Assembly: GCF_023634065.1 (NCBI RefSeq)
Contig: NZ_JALKCV010000014.1
Coordinates: forward strand, 62,001 to 126,000
Direction of reading: 5' to 3'
DNA length: 64,000 nucleotides
Source of the DNA: Microbulbifer litoralis
GTDB taxonomy: Bacteria; Pseudomonadota; Gammaproteobacteria; Pseudomonadales; Cellvibrionaceae
Of the stretch, positions 8,825 to 21,848 are shown in pieces (the stretch's first letter is position 1; each line of letters opens with the position of its first letter). A program made the position numbers and the translations under genes. The notes beneath the pieces were generated by a model, which saw nothing but the letters and a program-made list of their open reading frames with translations, made no database searches and was not told where the DNA came from.

Positions 8825-10021
8825 ATGAGCGAAGTACTGTTCAATTTCCACGATGTCATCCTGCTGATGACCGCCATGCAATGCCTGTTTTTCGCGGTGC
8901 TGTTGCTGGCTACCAATAGTCACCGGCAGGTCAGTACCTATTTTCTCGCGGCCTTCCTGTTTGCCCACGCGTTTATCCCGCTGCACGAACTGATCCTGTG
9001 GGGGGCCGAGTTCAAGCTCAAGGTGCGGGATTTCTGGCCGCAGCTCTATTTCCTCGGCGGGTTCGCCTATTACCTGGACGGGGTGCTGCTGTTCTTCTGC
9101 GTGAAATCGCTGATCTTCCGCGACTTCGCCCTGCGCCGGCGGGACCTGCTGCACCTGTTGCCGCTGGCGCTGTTCCTTCTCTATATGGTGGCGGTTTTCT
9201 ATCGCCTGCCCGGTGCCGAGCGCATGGTGCTGATCCGCAGCGAGGAGTTCGTCTATGGCTGGGACTATGTGCTGGTGGAGTTCCTGTGCAAATGCCTGCG
9301 GGTGGCCTATTGCCTCTGGTGCCTGTCGCTGATCCTGAAATACAAGAGCCTGCTGAAGTCCACCCACTCCAATATCGAGAAGGTGGATATCACCTGGGTC
9401 AAAACCCTGGTGTGGGGCTTCCTGCTGGTGATGGTGATGGAGGTGATACTGAGCGTGTCCAAGCTGGCCAGCCTGTACCAGCACTACGACCTGGAGGTAT
9501 TCGAGAATATCGGCCTCACCGGCTACTACACGCTGTTCGTGCTGATCAACCTGCTGGTATTCACCGGTATCCGCTACTTCGCCAGCTTCGAGGGCGTGCG
9601 CCAACGCGACAGCGGGCGCAGGCCGGCGGGCGAACAGATGTTAAATCCGGCACTGGCGGAGGAGATCGACGGGGCCATGCGCCGCGACAAGCCGTACCTG
9701 CAGCCGGATATCACCCTGGACATTCTCGCCGCCCACCTGGCCATGCCGGCGCGCGACCTGTCGATGGTGATCAACCGCCACTTCGGCATCAATTTCTACG
9801 AATTCATCAACCGCTACCGTATCGATGAGGCCTGCCGGCTGCTGCGCTCCGCCGGGGGCCGCGACAAGACCATTACCGATATCTACCTGGAGATCGGTTT
9901 CAACAGCAAGTCGGTGTTCAATACCTTCTTCAAGAAAATCGTCGGCATGACGCCGTCCCAGTACCGGCAATCGGATACCGTGCCGGAGCTTTCCGGCGTG
10001 CGCCTGGTGGCGGCCGACTGA
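8825..10021 (+). CDS. Membrane-anchored AraC-family transcriptional regulator
   Basis: A 398-residue protein with two halves. Residues 1-255 are hydrophobic, with about seven predicted membrane segments (for example 12-29, 39-58, 75-95, 108-125, 190-215 and 235-250). Residues about 285-385 are an AraC/XylS double helix-turn-helix domain with the typical second-helix signature (DIYLEIGFNSKSVFNTFFKKIVGMTPSQYR, quoted from within). The design suggests that an inner-membrane or periplasmic cue is passed directly to DNA binding. It is divergent from the GH5/CBM6 gene and sits between the two halves of the glycan locus, so it is the best local candidate for their activator. The ligand is unknown. 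A short hairpin (10011-10033) spans the stop codon. Confidence 0.88.
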   Translation: MSEVLFNFHDVILLMTAMQCLFFAVLLLATNSHRQVSTYFLAAFLFAHAFIPLHELILWGAEFKLKVRDFWPQLYFLGGFAYYLDGVLLFFCVKSLIFRDFALRRRDLLHLLPLALFLLYMVAVFYRLPGAERMVLIRSEEFVYGWDYVLVEFLCKCLRVAYCLWCLSLILKYKSLLKSTHSNIEKVDITWVKTLVWGFLLVMVMEVILSVSKLASLYQHYDLEVFENIGLTGYYTLFVLINLLVFTGIRYFASFEGVRQRDSGRRPAGEQMLNPALAEEIDGAMRRDKPYLQPDITLDILAAHLAMPARDLSMVINRHFGINFYEFINRYRIDEACRLLRSAGGRDKTITDIYLEIGFNSKSVFNTFFKKIVGMTPSQYRQSDTVPELSGVRLVAAD

Positions 10022-10459
10022 CACCGTCGGCCGATCCCGGGCGCAGATGCGTCCGCGGTTTTCCACTGTTCCTTCCAGTCATTTATGGCAGTTGGTTGCG
10101 ATTAGTCATTTGCGGCTGCCTGGGCCCCTCTCCCCCTTTGCGCCTTTGACGCTGAAATAGGCGCCAATCGATGTAACCGGTTACCGTAACCGGTTACATT
10201 TATATGAATAATATGATTCAGTAACGGCGGGTCGATATTAAATAAAAAAGAGAGTTCGACTTTTATGGTCGGATCGCCATCTCGGCAATTCCCCCACCTG
10301 AACATGCTGCGCCCGGCGGCGTGATCCCCTCGCCCGTCGTCCGCGCATATCAATGTCGGCATGGCGGGTTCAGTTGGGGCACCGGCGCCAAGCCGGATGA
10401 GTACACCGTGCCAATAAAAAACATAACCGATTTGTACTAGCGAAACTGAGAGAAGACCG
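10022..10459. other. Intergenic regulatory region before the 1008-aa receptor
   Basis: There is no supportable ORF in these 438 bases. They contain the 29-bp double operator at 10171-10199, an AT-rich stretch at 10199-10255 that probably holds the promoter and leader start, and a long leader to the ATG at 10460, which has AGAGAAG as its ribosome binding site. The open reading frame seen on the minus strand here is the shadow of the receptor gene. Confidence 0.6.
10171..10199. promoter_or_regulatory. Tandem LacI-type operator (29-bp palindrome)
   Basis: Two copies of the perfect palindrome GTAACCGGTTAC (10173-10184 and 10186-10197) are separated by one base. The whole 29-bp stretch is itself a palindrome around C10185. 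The central CCGG and the size are typical of LacI/GalR-family operators for sugar-catabolism genes in gammaproteobacteria. A weak -35/-10 pair (TTACCG at 10181, TATGAA at 10203, 16-bp spacer) would overlap it, which fits repression. No LacI-family gene is in the window. Confidence 0.7.
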
Positions 10460-13400
10460 ATGGATAATAAACCACAAAAACGCCGGCTATCCCTGTGGGT
10501 GGCCGCGCTGTCGCTGGGCGCCGCGGGGCTGCCCGCCATTGCCCAGGAATCCGGCGGGGAACCGCAAAGCCGCGCCGGGGAGCTGCTCGAGGAGGTCGAG
10601 GTCACCGGCATTCGCGGATCGCAGAAAAAATCCGTGGATGTAAAACGCAACTCGGAGGTGATCGTCGATTCCATCGTGGCCGAGGATATCGGCAAGCTGC
10701 CCGACGTGACCATTGCCGATTCGCTGCAGCGGGTTACCGGTGTGCAGATCGAACGCACCGCCGGCGAGGGCACCAGCCTCAATGTGCGCGGCATGCCGCA
10801 GGTGCTGACCACGCTGAACGGCGAGCAGTTCCTGAGTCCCTGGACCATTACCGATGTGGGCGCCAATTACTCGGACATTCCCGCGTCCATGATCGCCGGC
10901 GTGGATGTCTATAAATCCCAGGGCGCCGCGCTTTCCGCCGGTGGCATATCCGGTGTCATCGATCTCAAGACCCGCGACCCGCGCGACCTGGAGGCGGGCT
11001 GGACCGCCGCCGCCAACGCCGAGGGTTCCCGCGGCTCGATTACCGAGGACGACAACTACAACTTCAATACCTTTGTCGGCTACAACGGCGATCGCTTCGG
11101 CTTCACGCTGGGCGGTTTCCAGTCCGACAGCAACTCGGCCAACTACCAGATCTGGGAGGACATGCGCCTCGGTTTCGTCAACCAGGGCGGCGACCCGCTG
11201 GACCTGAATGGCAACGGCGACCTGGACGATCGCTACCTGGTGCCGGGCGGCTATGGTGTCAACGCCTATGTGATGGAACGGCAGCGGGAGGGGCTGGCCG
11301 GTTCATTCCGTTTCGATATCTCGCCGAGCCTCGAATTTGCCGCCGATGTGTTCTACACCAGAATGGATCAGTACGACCGCGGTGTGGAAACCAACTTCAA
11401 TGGCATGAACAACGACAATTACGATGTGCTGCGCCCGGGCACGGTCACACAGCGGGAAGCGGTGTTGCCGGCGGAGGGCGACACCCCCGAGCGCGTGATC
11501 AACTCGGTGCAGGTGGCCGTCGTGGAGGCGCCGGATTTCCAGGCCACTACCCGCAGCCTGCAGAACCATACCGACGCCATCAACGCCAATATCGAGCTGA
11601 AGTTCGACAACGGCGGCCCCTTTACCGGTTCCTTGCGCTATGTGCGCGGCAAGGCCGACAAAACCTACGAAAACGCCATTTTCCAGCAGGGCACGCCCGA
11701 GTGGTACTGGGTGGACGAAGACGGCGATGGCATGGACGATCCGGTGGAGCCTTTCTGGGTAACTGTGGACTACCGCAGTGAATACCCCACCTTCGAGTTC
11801 GACGAGGACCTGTCCGGCACCGATCGCCTGAACCTGTTCCAGGGGTTTGGCGACGGCACCGAGCAGGAGGCGTCGCTGGATGTGTTCCGCGCCGACGGCA
11901 AATACGAGTTCGATATCGCCAGTTTTACCTCGGTGGATTTCGGCGTGCGCCACGGCCGCCGCGACGTGGAGAGCGAGCGCTTTATCTACATGACGCCCAC
12001 CGGTTACTACTCCACCTGGGAGGATCCGAACGTACCCGAAGAACTGTGGTACCAGCCGTTGCCGGGGGATTATGTCTGGCAGCAGTACCCGGACTGGAAC
12101 GATTTCGCCGGCAATACGCAACTGGGTATAGCGCCGTTCGACGAGTTGCGGGACAGGTTGATCTCCTACAACGACTTTGGTCCCTTCAAGGGCTGGGGCG
12201 ACGGCGTGGCGGCGCTCGACCCGAAAGCACTGGACGATGTGGACGGCTTCATGAACTTTCTCTACCCGGGCGCGCGGCGCTTTGTCGATCCGTCGCGGGC
12301 CTACTCGGTGGTGGAGGATGAGACTTCCGTATACGGGCAGATGAATTTCTTCAACGACAGCGGCCTGTTCGGTGTGTCCTTCGATGGCAATTTCGGCGTG
12401 CGTGTCGTGGAAACGAGACGCGAGGTGGTCAATGCCGTATACGACCAGCAGGCGGTACCGGAGCAGGGCAATTACTACGGTGGCGGTTACCCGGCCACCT
12501 ATGGTGAACCCCAGGGCTGGCAGATCATGTACAAGAGCCTGGGCACGGAGACCACCAAGACCTCCTTCACCGATGTGCTGCCGTCGGCCAATATCAATTT
12601 CTTTCCCCGCGAGGACGTGATCGTCCGTTTCGGTTATGCGGAAACCATGTCCCGCAACGACCTGCGCAATGTCGGGGAGGGGGAGACGCTGTGGTACCAG
12701 GAGTACCGCGTCTATACGCCCGATGGCGACCAGGTGGACGAGAACGATGAACGCTACAAGATGGTCACCAGCCCCGGCGGTGGCAACCACCAGGGCAATC
12801 CCGACGTGGATCCGTGGCGCGCCAACAACTACAACGTCTCCACCGAGTGGTATTTCGGCGAGGGCGGCATTCTCGGTGCGGGTATCTTCCTGATCGAGGT
12901 GGAGAGTGCCACCCAGACCCTGCAGGAGGCGCGCGCCTATCCGGATTCCGATGGTGTGGTGCGCCGCACCGCCAATATCTGGACGACCAAGAATGTGCCG
13001 GCATCGGATCTCAAGGGGTTTGAGCTGGGTTACAAGCAGGCCTTCAACTTCCTGCCGGGGCCCTTGTCCAATACCGGCATCGAGGCCAACTACACCTACT
13101 CGGACAACGATTCCGGCAGCGTCGACCTGGAGGGCGAGAGCTTCCCGCTCAACTCCAATTCCAAACACCAGGCCAACCTGATCCTGTGGTACCAGGGCGA
13201 CCGGTTGAGTACACGCGTGGCCTACAACTGGCGCAGCGATATCTTCCAGGGGCAGGCCGGCCTCAATACCAACGAGGCCCCCATCAGCCTCGGCAACTGG
13301 GCGGAGGCGGCGGGTTACCTGGACGCCTCGATCAATTACGACCTGCTCGACAATCTCACCGTCTACCTGCAGGGCACCAACCTGACGGAGACCAACTATC

Positions 13401-13486
13401 GCAACTACGCCCAGTTCGAGAGCCAGCTCCGCTCGATCAATGTGCAGGAGCGCCGCCTGGCACTGGGGGTGCGTATGCGCCTGTAG
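10460..13486 (+). CDS. TonB-dependent receptor, Xanthomonas/Caulobacter oligosaccharide type (1008 aa)
   Basis: A large outer-membrane receptor. It has a signal peptide (1-29, ending PAIAQ), a TonB-box-like segment (LLEEVEVTGIRGS) near 44-56, a plug domain (about 60-180: DSIVAEDIGKLPD, TIADSLQRVTGVQIER, LNVRGMPQ) and a long beta-barrel ending RLALGVRMRL. The IVAEDIGKLPD and GVQIER blocks are characteristic of the TonB-Xanth-Caul subfamily, whose members are mostly tied to carbohydrate uptake. The double LacI-type operator upstream indicates sugar-responsive repression. It is probably a monocistronic unit closed by the terminator at 13543. Its relation to the minus-strand receptor (907 aa, a different subfamily) suggests two ligands or two chain lengths of one glycan. 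Confidence 0.93.
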   Translation: MDNKPQKRRLSLWVAALSLGAAGLPAIAQESGGEPQSRAGELLEEVEVTGIRGSQKKSVDVKRNSEVIVDSIVAEDIGKLPDVTIADSLQRVTGVQIERTAGEGTSLNVRGMPQVLTTLNGEQFLSPWTITDVGANYSDIPASMIAGVDVYKSQGAALSAGGISGVIDLKTRDPRDLEAGWTAAANAEGSRGSITEDDNYNFNTFVGYNGDRFGFTLGGFQSDSNSANYQIWEDMRLGFVNQGGDPLDLNGNGDLDDRYLVPGGYGVNAYVMERQREGLAGSFRFDISPSLEFAADVFYTRMDQYDRGVETNFNGMNNDNYDVLRPGTVTQREAVLPAEGDTPERVINSVQVAVVEAPDFQATTRSLQNHTDAINANIELKFDNGGPFTGSLRYVRGKADKTYENAIFQQGTPEWYWVDEDGDGMDDPVEPFWVTVDYRSEYPTFEFDEDLSGTDRLNLFQGFGDGTEQEASLDVFRADGKYEFDIASFTSVDFGVRHGRRDVESERFIYMTPTGYYSTWEDPNVPEELWYQPLPGDYVWQQYPDWNDFAGNTQLGIAPFDELRDRLISYNDFGPFKGWGDGVAALDPKALDDVDGFMNFLYPGARRFVDPSRAYSVVEDETSVYGQMNFFNDSGLFGVSFDGNFGVRVVETRREVVNAVYDQQAVPEQGNYYGGGYPATYGEPQGWQIMYKSLGTETTKTSFTDVLPSANINFFPREDVIVRFGYAETMSRNDLRNVGEGETLWYQEYRVYTPDGDQVDENDERYKMVTSPGGGNHQGNPDVDPWRANNYNVSTEWYFGEGGILGAGIFLIEVESATQTLQEARAYPDSDGVVRRTANIWTTKNVPASDLKGFELGYKQAFNFLPGPLSNTGIEANYTYSDNDSGSVDLEGESFPLNSNSKHQANLILWYQGDRLSTRVAYNWRSDIFQGQAGLNTNEAPISLGNWAEAAGYLDASINYDLLDNLTVYLQGTNLTETNYRNYAQFESQLRSINVQERRLALGVRMRL

Positions 13487-13542
13487 GCAAAGATCTGTGA
13501 CTTGTCGTTTCGTTCTGGCGAAAGCCGGGTTTTCCCCCGTTC

Positions 13543-13572
13543 GGGGAGGCGTTCTGTCGCCTCCCCTTTTTT
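13543..13572 (+). terminator. Rho-independent terminator after the 1008-aa receptor
   Basis: A 9-bp GC-rich stem (GGGGAGGCG / CGCCTCCCC) with a 6-nt loop is followed by six T, 57 nt after the stop codon. Confidence 0.9.
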
Positions 13573-13696
13573 GATCTGTCTTCAGCGGTCTCCACCCCAC
13601 CAGGCTTCGTGCCAACCCCCACATTTCTCAACGCCGAAACCTGAGTGTACAAGATGGAGGATCAGCGGCGCCGCTGAAAGGTATACTCCCAATTGA

Positions 13697-15028
13697 ATGG
13701 CAGTCTGGCTGGAAACGGGTGTGAGTGAACCGCTGATCGAGATCGTCGAAACCGCGCTGTCGCGCCATCCCTGCGAAGGGCAGCGCTGGCTGGCCTATTC
13801 CGGCGGGCTGGATTCCACGGTGTTGCTCTACCTGCTGGCCGATCTCGGCGTGCCGCTGCGGGCCGTTCACATTCACCACGGTCTCTCGACCGCTGCCGAT
13901 GCCTGGCAGGCGCACTGCGAGCGGGTTGCCGCGTCCCTGGGGGTGCCGCTGACCGCGGTACGGGTGTCGGTCGATCCGGCCGACGGCGGCCTGGAGCAGG
14001 CCGCGCGTCGCGCGCGCTACCGGGTTTTCGGGGAAGTGCTGCAGCCCGGCGACCAGCTGTTGGTGGCGCAGCACGGCGACGATCAGGTGGAGACCTTCTT
14101 CCTGCGCCTGCTGCGCGGGGCCGGTGCCCTGGGCCTGTCGGCAATGGCGGAGAGCCGCCCATTGGGTCGGGGTCGGTTGTTGCGGCCACTGCTCGCCGCC
14201 GGCCGCGGGCAACTGGAGAACTGCGCCCGCGAGCGCGGCCTGGCCTGGGTCGAGGACGAGAGCAACCGGGACCAGCGTATCGAACGCAATTACCTGCGCG
14301 CCTCGGTGTTGCCGCTGCTGCGGCAGCGCTGGCCCCTGCGCCAGCGGGTGGTGCGGGCCGCGGACAACCTGCGCGAGGCCGCCGCGCTGCTGCGCGACCT
14401 GGCCGAGACGGACCTGGCGGCCTGCGACCGGCGCCGCGAGCGCTTCGGCGAGAGTATCGACCTGGCCCGCCTGCGGCAGTTGCCCGGGCGCCGGCGCAAG
14501 AACCTGTTGCGCGGCTGGCTGGCGGAACAGGGCGGCAGTGCGCCGGAGGCGCGACACCTGCGCGAGGCCCTGGAGCAGGTGGCCGGTGCGGCCGCCGACA
14601 GTGCCCCGGCGGTAGTGCTCGGCGGCCGGGTGCTGCGCCGCTTTCGCGACCGCGCCTACCTGACGCCGCCGTTGCCGCCGGCACCGGCGGAGGGCGACCG
14701 TTCCTGGCGGGGCGAGGTCCCGCTCGACCTGGGCGGCGGCTGGCTGCTGTGCCCGGGCCCCGGCTGGCCGCCCGGGGACTACCGGGTCCGCTTCCGCCGC
14801 GGTGGCGAGCGGGCCCACCCGAACGGCCGCCGGCACTCGCAGACATTGAAGAAGCTGCTGCAGGAGGCGGGACTGGAACCCTGGCTGAGGGACCTTGTGC
14901 CGCTGGTATTCCGCGCCGGGGCGGGGCAGGCGCCTCTCGCGGTGGGCGATCTGTTTGTCTGTGAGCGGGGTCTGCCGGGAACCCTGGAATGGCGCCATGC
15001 GGGGCCGGACAGTGCGATTTGCGATTGA
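13697..15028 (+). CDS. tilS: tRNA(Ile)-lysidine synthase TilS
   Basis: This enzyme adds lysine to C34 of the tRNA-Ile anticodon (CAU) using ATP, which switches codon recognition from AUG to AUA. The PP-loop ATP-binding motif SGGLDS is at residues 35-40, with the N-terminal ATPase domain to about 220. A substrate-binding middle domain follows, and a C-terminal TilS domain at about 360-440 (RRGGERAHPNGRRHSQTLK, partly quoted). At 443 aa it is of normal family length. No strong ribosome binding site precedes the ATG at 13697; a GTG at 13721 (codon 9), preceded by GGAAACGG, is an alternative start. It lies upstream of pyrG, the usual order in gammaproteobacteria, where accA often precedes it. Confidence 0.93.
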   Translation: MAVWLETGVSEPLIEIVETALSRHPCEGQRWLAYSGGLDSTVLLYLLADLGVPLRAVHIHHGLSTAADAWQAHCERVAASLGVPLTAVRVSVDPADGGLEQAARRARYRVFGEVLQPGDQLLVAQHGDDQVETFFLRLLRGAGALGLSAMAESRPLGRGRLLRPLLAAGRGQLENCARERGLAWVEDESNRDQRIERNYLRASVLPLLRQRWPLRQRVVRAADNLREAAALLRDLAETDLAACDRRRERFGESIDLARLRQLPGRRRKNLLRGWLAEQGGSAPEARHLREALEQVAGAAADSAPAVVLGGRVLRRFRDRAYLTPPLPPAPAEGDRSWRGEVPLDLGGGWLLCPGPGWPPGDYRVRFRRGGERAHPNGRRHSQTLKKLLQEAGLEPWLRDLVPLVFRAGAGQAPLAVGDLFVCERGLPGTLEWRHAGPDSAICD

Positions 15029-15142
15029 GCAAAAAAGGGCTTTCTGGTAGTCTGGCGTCCCATCTCAAGGCACCGGGAAGGGCGGGAACTATTTCCGTGC
15101 GCCCGGGCCAGCCCCGCACTCCCGCATCGGGTTTTCAACTGA

Positions 15143-16795
<1,653 letters not shown>

Positions 16796-16829
16796 TCGGG
16801 CTCGCTGCGCTTTGCCCTGAACCGGGGCT

Positions 16830-16852
16830 GTAGGAGCCTGCTTGCAGGCGAA
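16830..16852. repeat. REP-like unit, family B (single arm)
   Basis: A unit beginning GTAGGAGCCTGC and ending GCAGGCGAA lies between pyrG and kdsA and can fold as GCCTGC/GCAGGC. It belongs to the same family as the inverted pair at 17750-17821 and the copy at 36321-36344. Confidence 0.75.
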
Positions 16853-16855
16853 TAA

Positions 16856-17716
<861 letters not shown>

Positions 17717-17749
17717 TATCTTTATGTCCCTCCTTTTTCTGGAAGGGCC

Positions 17750-17821
17750 GTAGGAGCCTGCCCTGCAGGCGAAAAGGGAACGGGGTCTCCGCCGCCGTTC
17801 GCCTGCAGGGCAGGCTCCTAC
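17750..17821. repeat. REP-like inverted pair, family B
   Basis: Perfect 24-bp arms, starting GTAGGAGCCTGC and ending GCAGGCTCCTAC, flank a 24-nt loop in the 195-bp kdsA-eno gap. As RNA it forms a very stable hairpin, but without a T-run. It may separate or protect the two transcripts. Confidence 0.9.
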
Positions 17822-17911
17822 AAGTGCAGCTTTGCCACCTGCGCCGGTAGTTACAGGCAAACAACACCAATTAGCCATTCATCACTCAATAAAACATGGA
17901 GCCCTTGTTAA

Positions 17912-19198
<1,287 letters not shown>

Positions 19199-19238
19199 AT
19201 GCGGAATGAATGCGCCTCTGCCGGTGCGGGGTTTGATG

Positions 19239-19266
19239 TTCCGCGTTCCGCGTTCCGCATTCCGCG
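19239..19266. repeat. Heptanucleotide tandem repeat (4 units)
   Basis: Four head-to-tail copies of TTCCGC(G/A) lie in the 84-bp eno-ftsB gap, 17 nt before the ftsB start. The units are perfect except for one G-to-A change in the third. Confidence 0.7.
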
Positions 19267-19282
19267 TTTATAGGGACGCCGC

Positions 19283-19570
19283 ATGCGCTGGCTGTTGGCA
19301 ATTCTCACCATCATGCTGCTCGTTACCCAGTACCGCCTCTGGGTGGGTGAGGGCAGCCTGGCGGAAGTCACCCGGCTGAAGCGGGAGCTGGTTCAGCAGC
19401 AGGAAAAAAACTCTGCGCTGGCGCGCGCCAACCGCCAGTTACTGCGCGAGGTGCGCAGCCTCAAGCAAGGCACCGACGGTGTCGAGGCCAAGGCCCGCTA
19501 CGACCTGGGGTTGATCAAGGAGGACGAAACCCTGTTTATCTTTCTCGACCCGGAGGAGTCCAAAGAGTGA
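19283..19570 (+). CDS. ftsB: Cell division protein FtsB
   Basis: A 95-residue bitopic inner-membrane protein of the FtsQBL divisome subcomplex. Residues about 4-20 are the membrane segment ([17 protein letters not shown]), followed by a coiled coil (about 28-63, [16 protein letters not shown] and onward) and a short periplasmic tail ([12 protein letters not shown], which contains the conserved GLI(K)xDE block). The stop overlaps the ispD start (GTGA), as in E. coli. Confidence 0.95.
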   Translation: MRWLLAILTIMLLVTQYRLWVGEGSLAEVTRLKRELVQQQEKNSALARANRQLLREVRSLKQGTDGVEAKARYDLGLIKEDETLFIFLDPEESKE

Positions 19571-20295
19571 CCAGCGCGACTCTCACCAGTGGCTACTGGG
19601 TTGTGGTGCCCGCGGCCGGCGTCGGCCGGCGCATGGGCGCCGACCGGCCCAAGCAGTATCTGCCGGTATTGGGCCGGCCGCTGTTGTCGCTGACATTGCG
19701 CAATATCCTGACCTGGCCCGGTATTGCCGGTGTCGTGGTGGCCGTGTCCGACGACGACAGCTGGTTTCCCCACCTGCCGGAAGCGGAGCATCCGCTGGTA
19801 CACCGGGTGACCGGCGGTGCCGAGCGCGCGGACTCCGTACTGTCCGCGCTGAATTTTCTCGCTACCCGCGAGGCCCCCGAAATACCGGTGCTGGTGCACG
19901 ATGCCGCGCGCCCCTGTGTCGCGCTGGAGGATATCGAGGCGCTGCTGCGGGCGGATTCCATCGCGCTGTTGGCGCAACCGGCCAGCGATACCGTCAAGCG
20001 CAGCCGTATCGAGAATGGCGGCACAGTGGTCGACAGCACCCTGGAGCGCGAATCCATCTGGCTGGCGCAGACACCACAGCGCGCGCCGCTGGCGCTGCTG
20101 CACGACTGTCTTCGCAAGGCGCTGCAGCGGGGCGAGCCGATCACCGACGAGGCCGGCGCACTGGAGCTGTACGGTCACCGGCCGCAACTGGTGCCGGGGC
20201 GCCGGGACAACCTCAAGGTCACGCATCCCACCGATATCCTGCTGGCGGAGACCATCCTGCGTCTGCGCCATGCCGCCACCGAGGACAAACGCTAG
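19567..20295 (+). CDS. ispD: 2-C-methyl-D-erythritol 4-phosphate cytidylyltransferase
   Basis: Third step of the MEP isoprenoid pathway: MEP plus CTP gives CDP-methylerythritol. It is 242 aa with a GTG start inside the ftsB stop. The nucleotide-binding loop ([12 protein letters not shown], followed by RPKQYL) is at residues 13-31, and VHDAARPCV and QTPQ are present. It is translationally coupled to ispF (the stop and the GTG start share one base). Confidence 0.96.
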   Translation: MTSATLTSGYWVVVPAAGVGRRMGADRPKQYLPVLGRPLLSLTLRNILTWPGIAGVVVAVSDDDSWFPHLPEAEHPLVHRVTGGAERADSVLSALNFLATREAPEIPVLVHDAARPCVALEDIEALLRADSIALLAQPASDTVKRSRIENGGTVVDSTLERESIWLAQTPQRAPLALLHDCLRKALQRGEPITDEAGALELYGHRPQLVPGRRDNLKVTHPTDILLAETILRLRHAATEDKR

Positions 20296-20795
20296 TGCGC
20301 TTTCGCATCGGCCAGGGCTTTGATGTACATGCCTTCCGCTCCGGCGAGGGCGATTGCGGTGATTGTGTCATTCTGGGTGGGGTCAGGATCCCGCATCGGC
20401 GGGGCCTGCAAGCCCACTCCGATGGCGATGTGCTGTTGCACGCGCTGGCGGATGCACTGCTGGGGGCACTCGCCATGGGTGATATCGGCCACCACTTCCC
20501 GGATACGGACGCAGAGTACGCCGACGCCGACAGCCGCGCGCTGTTGCGCCATGTGATGGGCCTGGTCGCCGGGCGCGGCTATCGGTTGGTGAATGCCGAC
20601 TGTACCCTGATCGCCCAGGCGCCGAAGATGGCGCCGCATATCGATGCCATGCGCGCGAATATCGCCGCCGACTGCGGGGTGGAGATCGGTGCGGCCAGCG
20701 TCAAGGCCACCACCAGTGAGCGCCTCGGTTTTACCGGCCGCGGCGAGGGCATTGCCGCCCAGGCGACGGTCCTGCTCGAGCGTGCCGATGACTGA
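20295..20795 (+). CDS. ispF: 2-C-methyl-D-erythritol 2,4-cyclodiphosphate synthase
   Basis: Fifth step of the MEP pathway, forming the cyclodiphosphate with release of CMP. It is 166 aa with a GTG start. Metal ligands are visible as D9/H11 in GFDVHAF and the His in [13 protein letters not shown], and the C-terminal [14 protein letters not shown] matches the family. It overlaps ispD by one base and truD by eight. Confidence 0.97.
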   Translation: MRFRIGQGFDVHAFRSGEGDCGDCVILGGVRIPHRRGLQAHSDGDVLLHALADALLGALAMGDIGHHFPDTDAEYADADSRALLRHVMGLVAGRGYRLVNADCTLIAQAPKMAPHIDAMRANIAADCGVEIGAASVKATTSERLGFTGRGEGIAAQATVLLERADD

Positions 20796-21762
20796 TTCCC
20801 CCACCGACTGGACACAGGCACTCGACTGGCCGCGGGCGCTGGGCGGCGCCGCCATCGAGGGCGACTTCCGTTCCGTTGCCGAAGATTTTGTCGTCGACGA
20901 ACTGGCCGCGCCGCCGCTCGCCGACGGTGAGCACGTCTACCTGCAGATCCGCAAGCGCGGTGCCAACACCGGCTGGGTGGCACAGCAGCTGGCGCAGTTG
21001 GCCGGCGTGCGCAATCAGGATGTCGGTTACTACGGTCTCAAGGACCGGCACGCGGTAACCACCCAATGGTTCAGTGTCTGGCTGGGCCGGAAGCCGGAAC
21101 CGGATTGGACGCCGGTCAACAGCGATGAAATTGCGCTGCTGCAACACCATCGCGGGCCGCGCAAACTGCGCCGCGGCGAACACGGCGGCAACCGTTTCGC
21201 CATCCGCCTGCGCAATATCCGCGGCGACCGCGAGGCGGCGGAACGAGTTCTGGCGCGGCTTGCCGGCGGAGTGCCCAATTACTTCGGCGAGCAGCGTTTC
21301 GGCCGCGCCGGCGGCAACCTGGACACGGCGCGCCGGCTGGCGGAGGAGGGCGGTCGCAGCCGCCGCAGCGACAGGGCCTTCGCCATGTCCGCCGCCCGCA
21401 GCTGGCTGTTCAACCTGGTGCTGGCGGAGCGGGTGCGGATGCAGAACTGGCAGCAGCCGCTGGCCGGCGAGCCGGACGTGCAGCCCAGCGGTCCGCTGTG
21501 GGGCCGCGGCCGCAATCCCGCCGCGGATGTGGTGGCGGAACTGGAACAGCGGGTGACCGGGCCCTGGCGCGCCTGGTGCGACTGGCTGGAGCACTGTGGC
21601 CTGCAGCAGGAGCGGCGACCGCTGCTGTTGCAGCCGGCGGCCTTCGAGTACGAGTGGCCGGAAGAGGATCTGGTGTTGCGCTTCGCGCTGCCACCGGGGA
21701 CCTTCGCCACTGCCGTGCTGCGGGAAGTGGCAGTGCTGGCCAACGGTTCCGGCGCCACATAG
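20788..21762 (+). CDS. truD: tRNA pseudouridine(13) synthase TruD
   Basis: Modifies U13 of tRNA-Glu and related tRNAs. The ATG at 20788 lies inside the ispF end and gives a 324-aa protein of normal length starting MTDSPTDW. A longer in-frame extension upstream exists but only reads through ispF in another frame. The catalytic Asp is D86 in YGLKDRHA, and the TruD-specific insertion and C-terminal [15 protein letters not shown] block are present. In many relatives surE follows truD; here a REP unit and pcm follow directly. Confidence 0.95.
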   Translation: MTDSPTDWTQALDWPRALGGAAIEGDFRSVAEDFVVDELAAPPLADGEHVYLQIRKRGANTGWVAQQLAQLAGVRNQDVGYYGLKDRHAVTTQWFSVWLGRKPEPDWTPVNSDEIALLQHHRGPRKLRRGEHGGNRFAIRLRNIRGDREAAERVLARLAGGVPNYFGEQRFGRAGGNLDTARRLAEEGGRSRRSDRAFAMSAARSWLFNLVLAERVRMQNWQQPLAGEPDVQPSGPLWGRGRNPAADVVAELEQRVTGPWRAWCDWLEHCGLQQERRPLLLQPAAFEYEWPEEDLVLRFALPPGTFATAVLREVAVLANGSGAT

Positions 21763-21802
21763 AATCTGCCCGGGAGGCTCGGGCCGGAAGCCCGTCAGTT
21801 GC

Positions 21803-21823
21803 GTAGGGTGCGCCGTGCGCACC
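21803..21823. repeat. REP-like unit, family A (single arm)
   Basis: A 21-nt copy identical to the left arm at 3372-3392 sits in the truD-pcm gap, where relatives often carry surE. Confidence 0.8.
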
Positions 21824-21848
21824 GGTGAAGTTGGAACAATAAAAGAAT

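Noticed and set aside
11303..13624. 773-residue open frame on the minus strand
   Set aside because: Antisense of the 1008-aa TonB receptor.
20644..20787. N-terminal extension of truD
   Set aside because: It reads through ispF in another frame with no ribosome binding site, and TruD has normal length from 20788.
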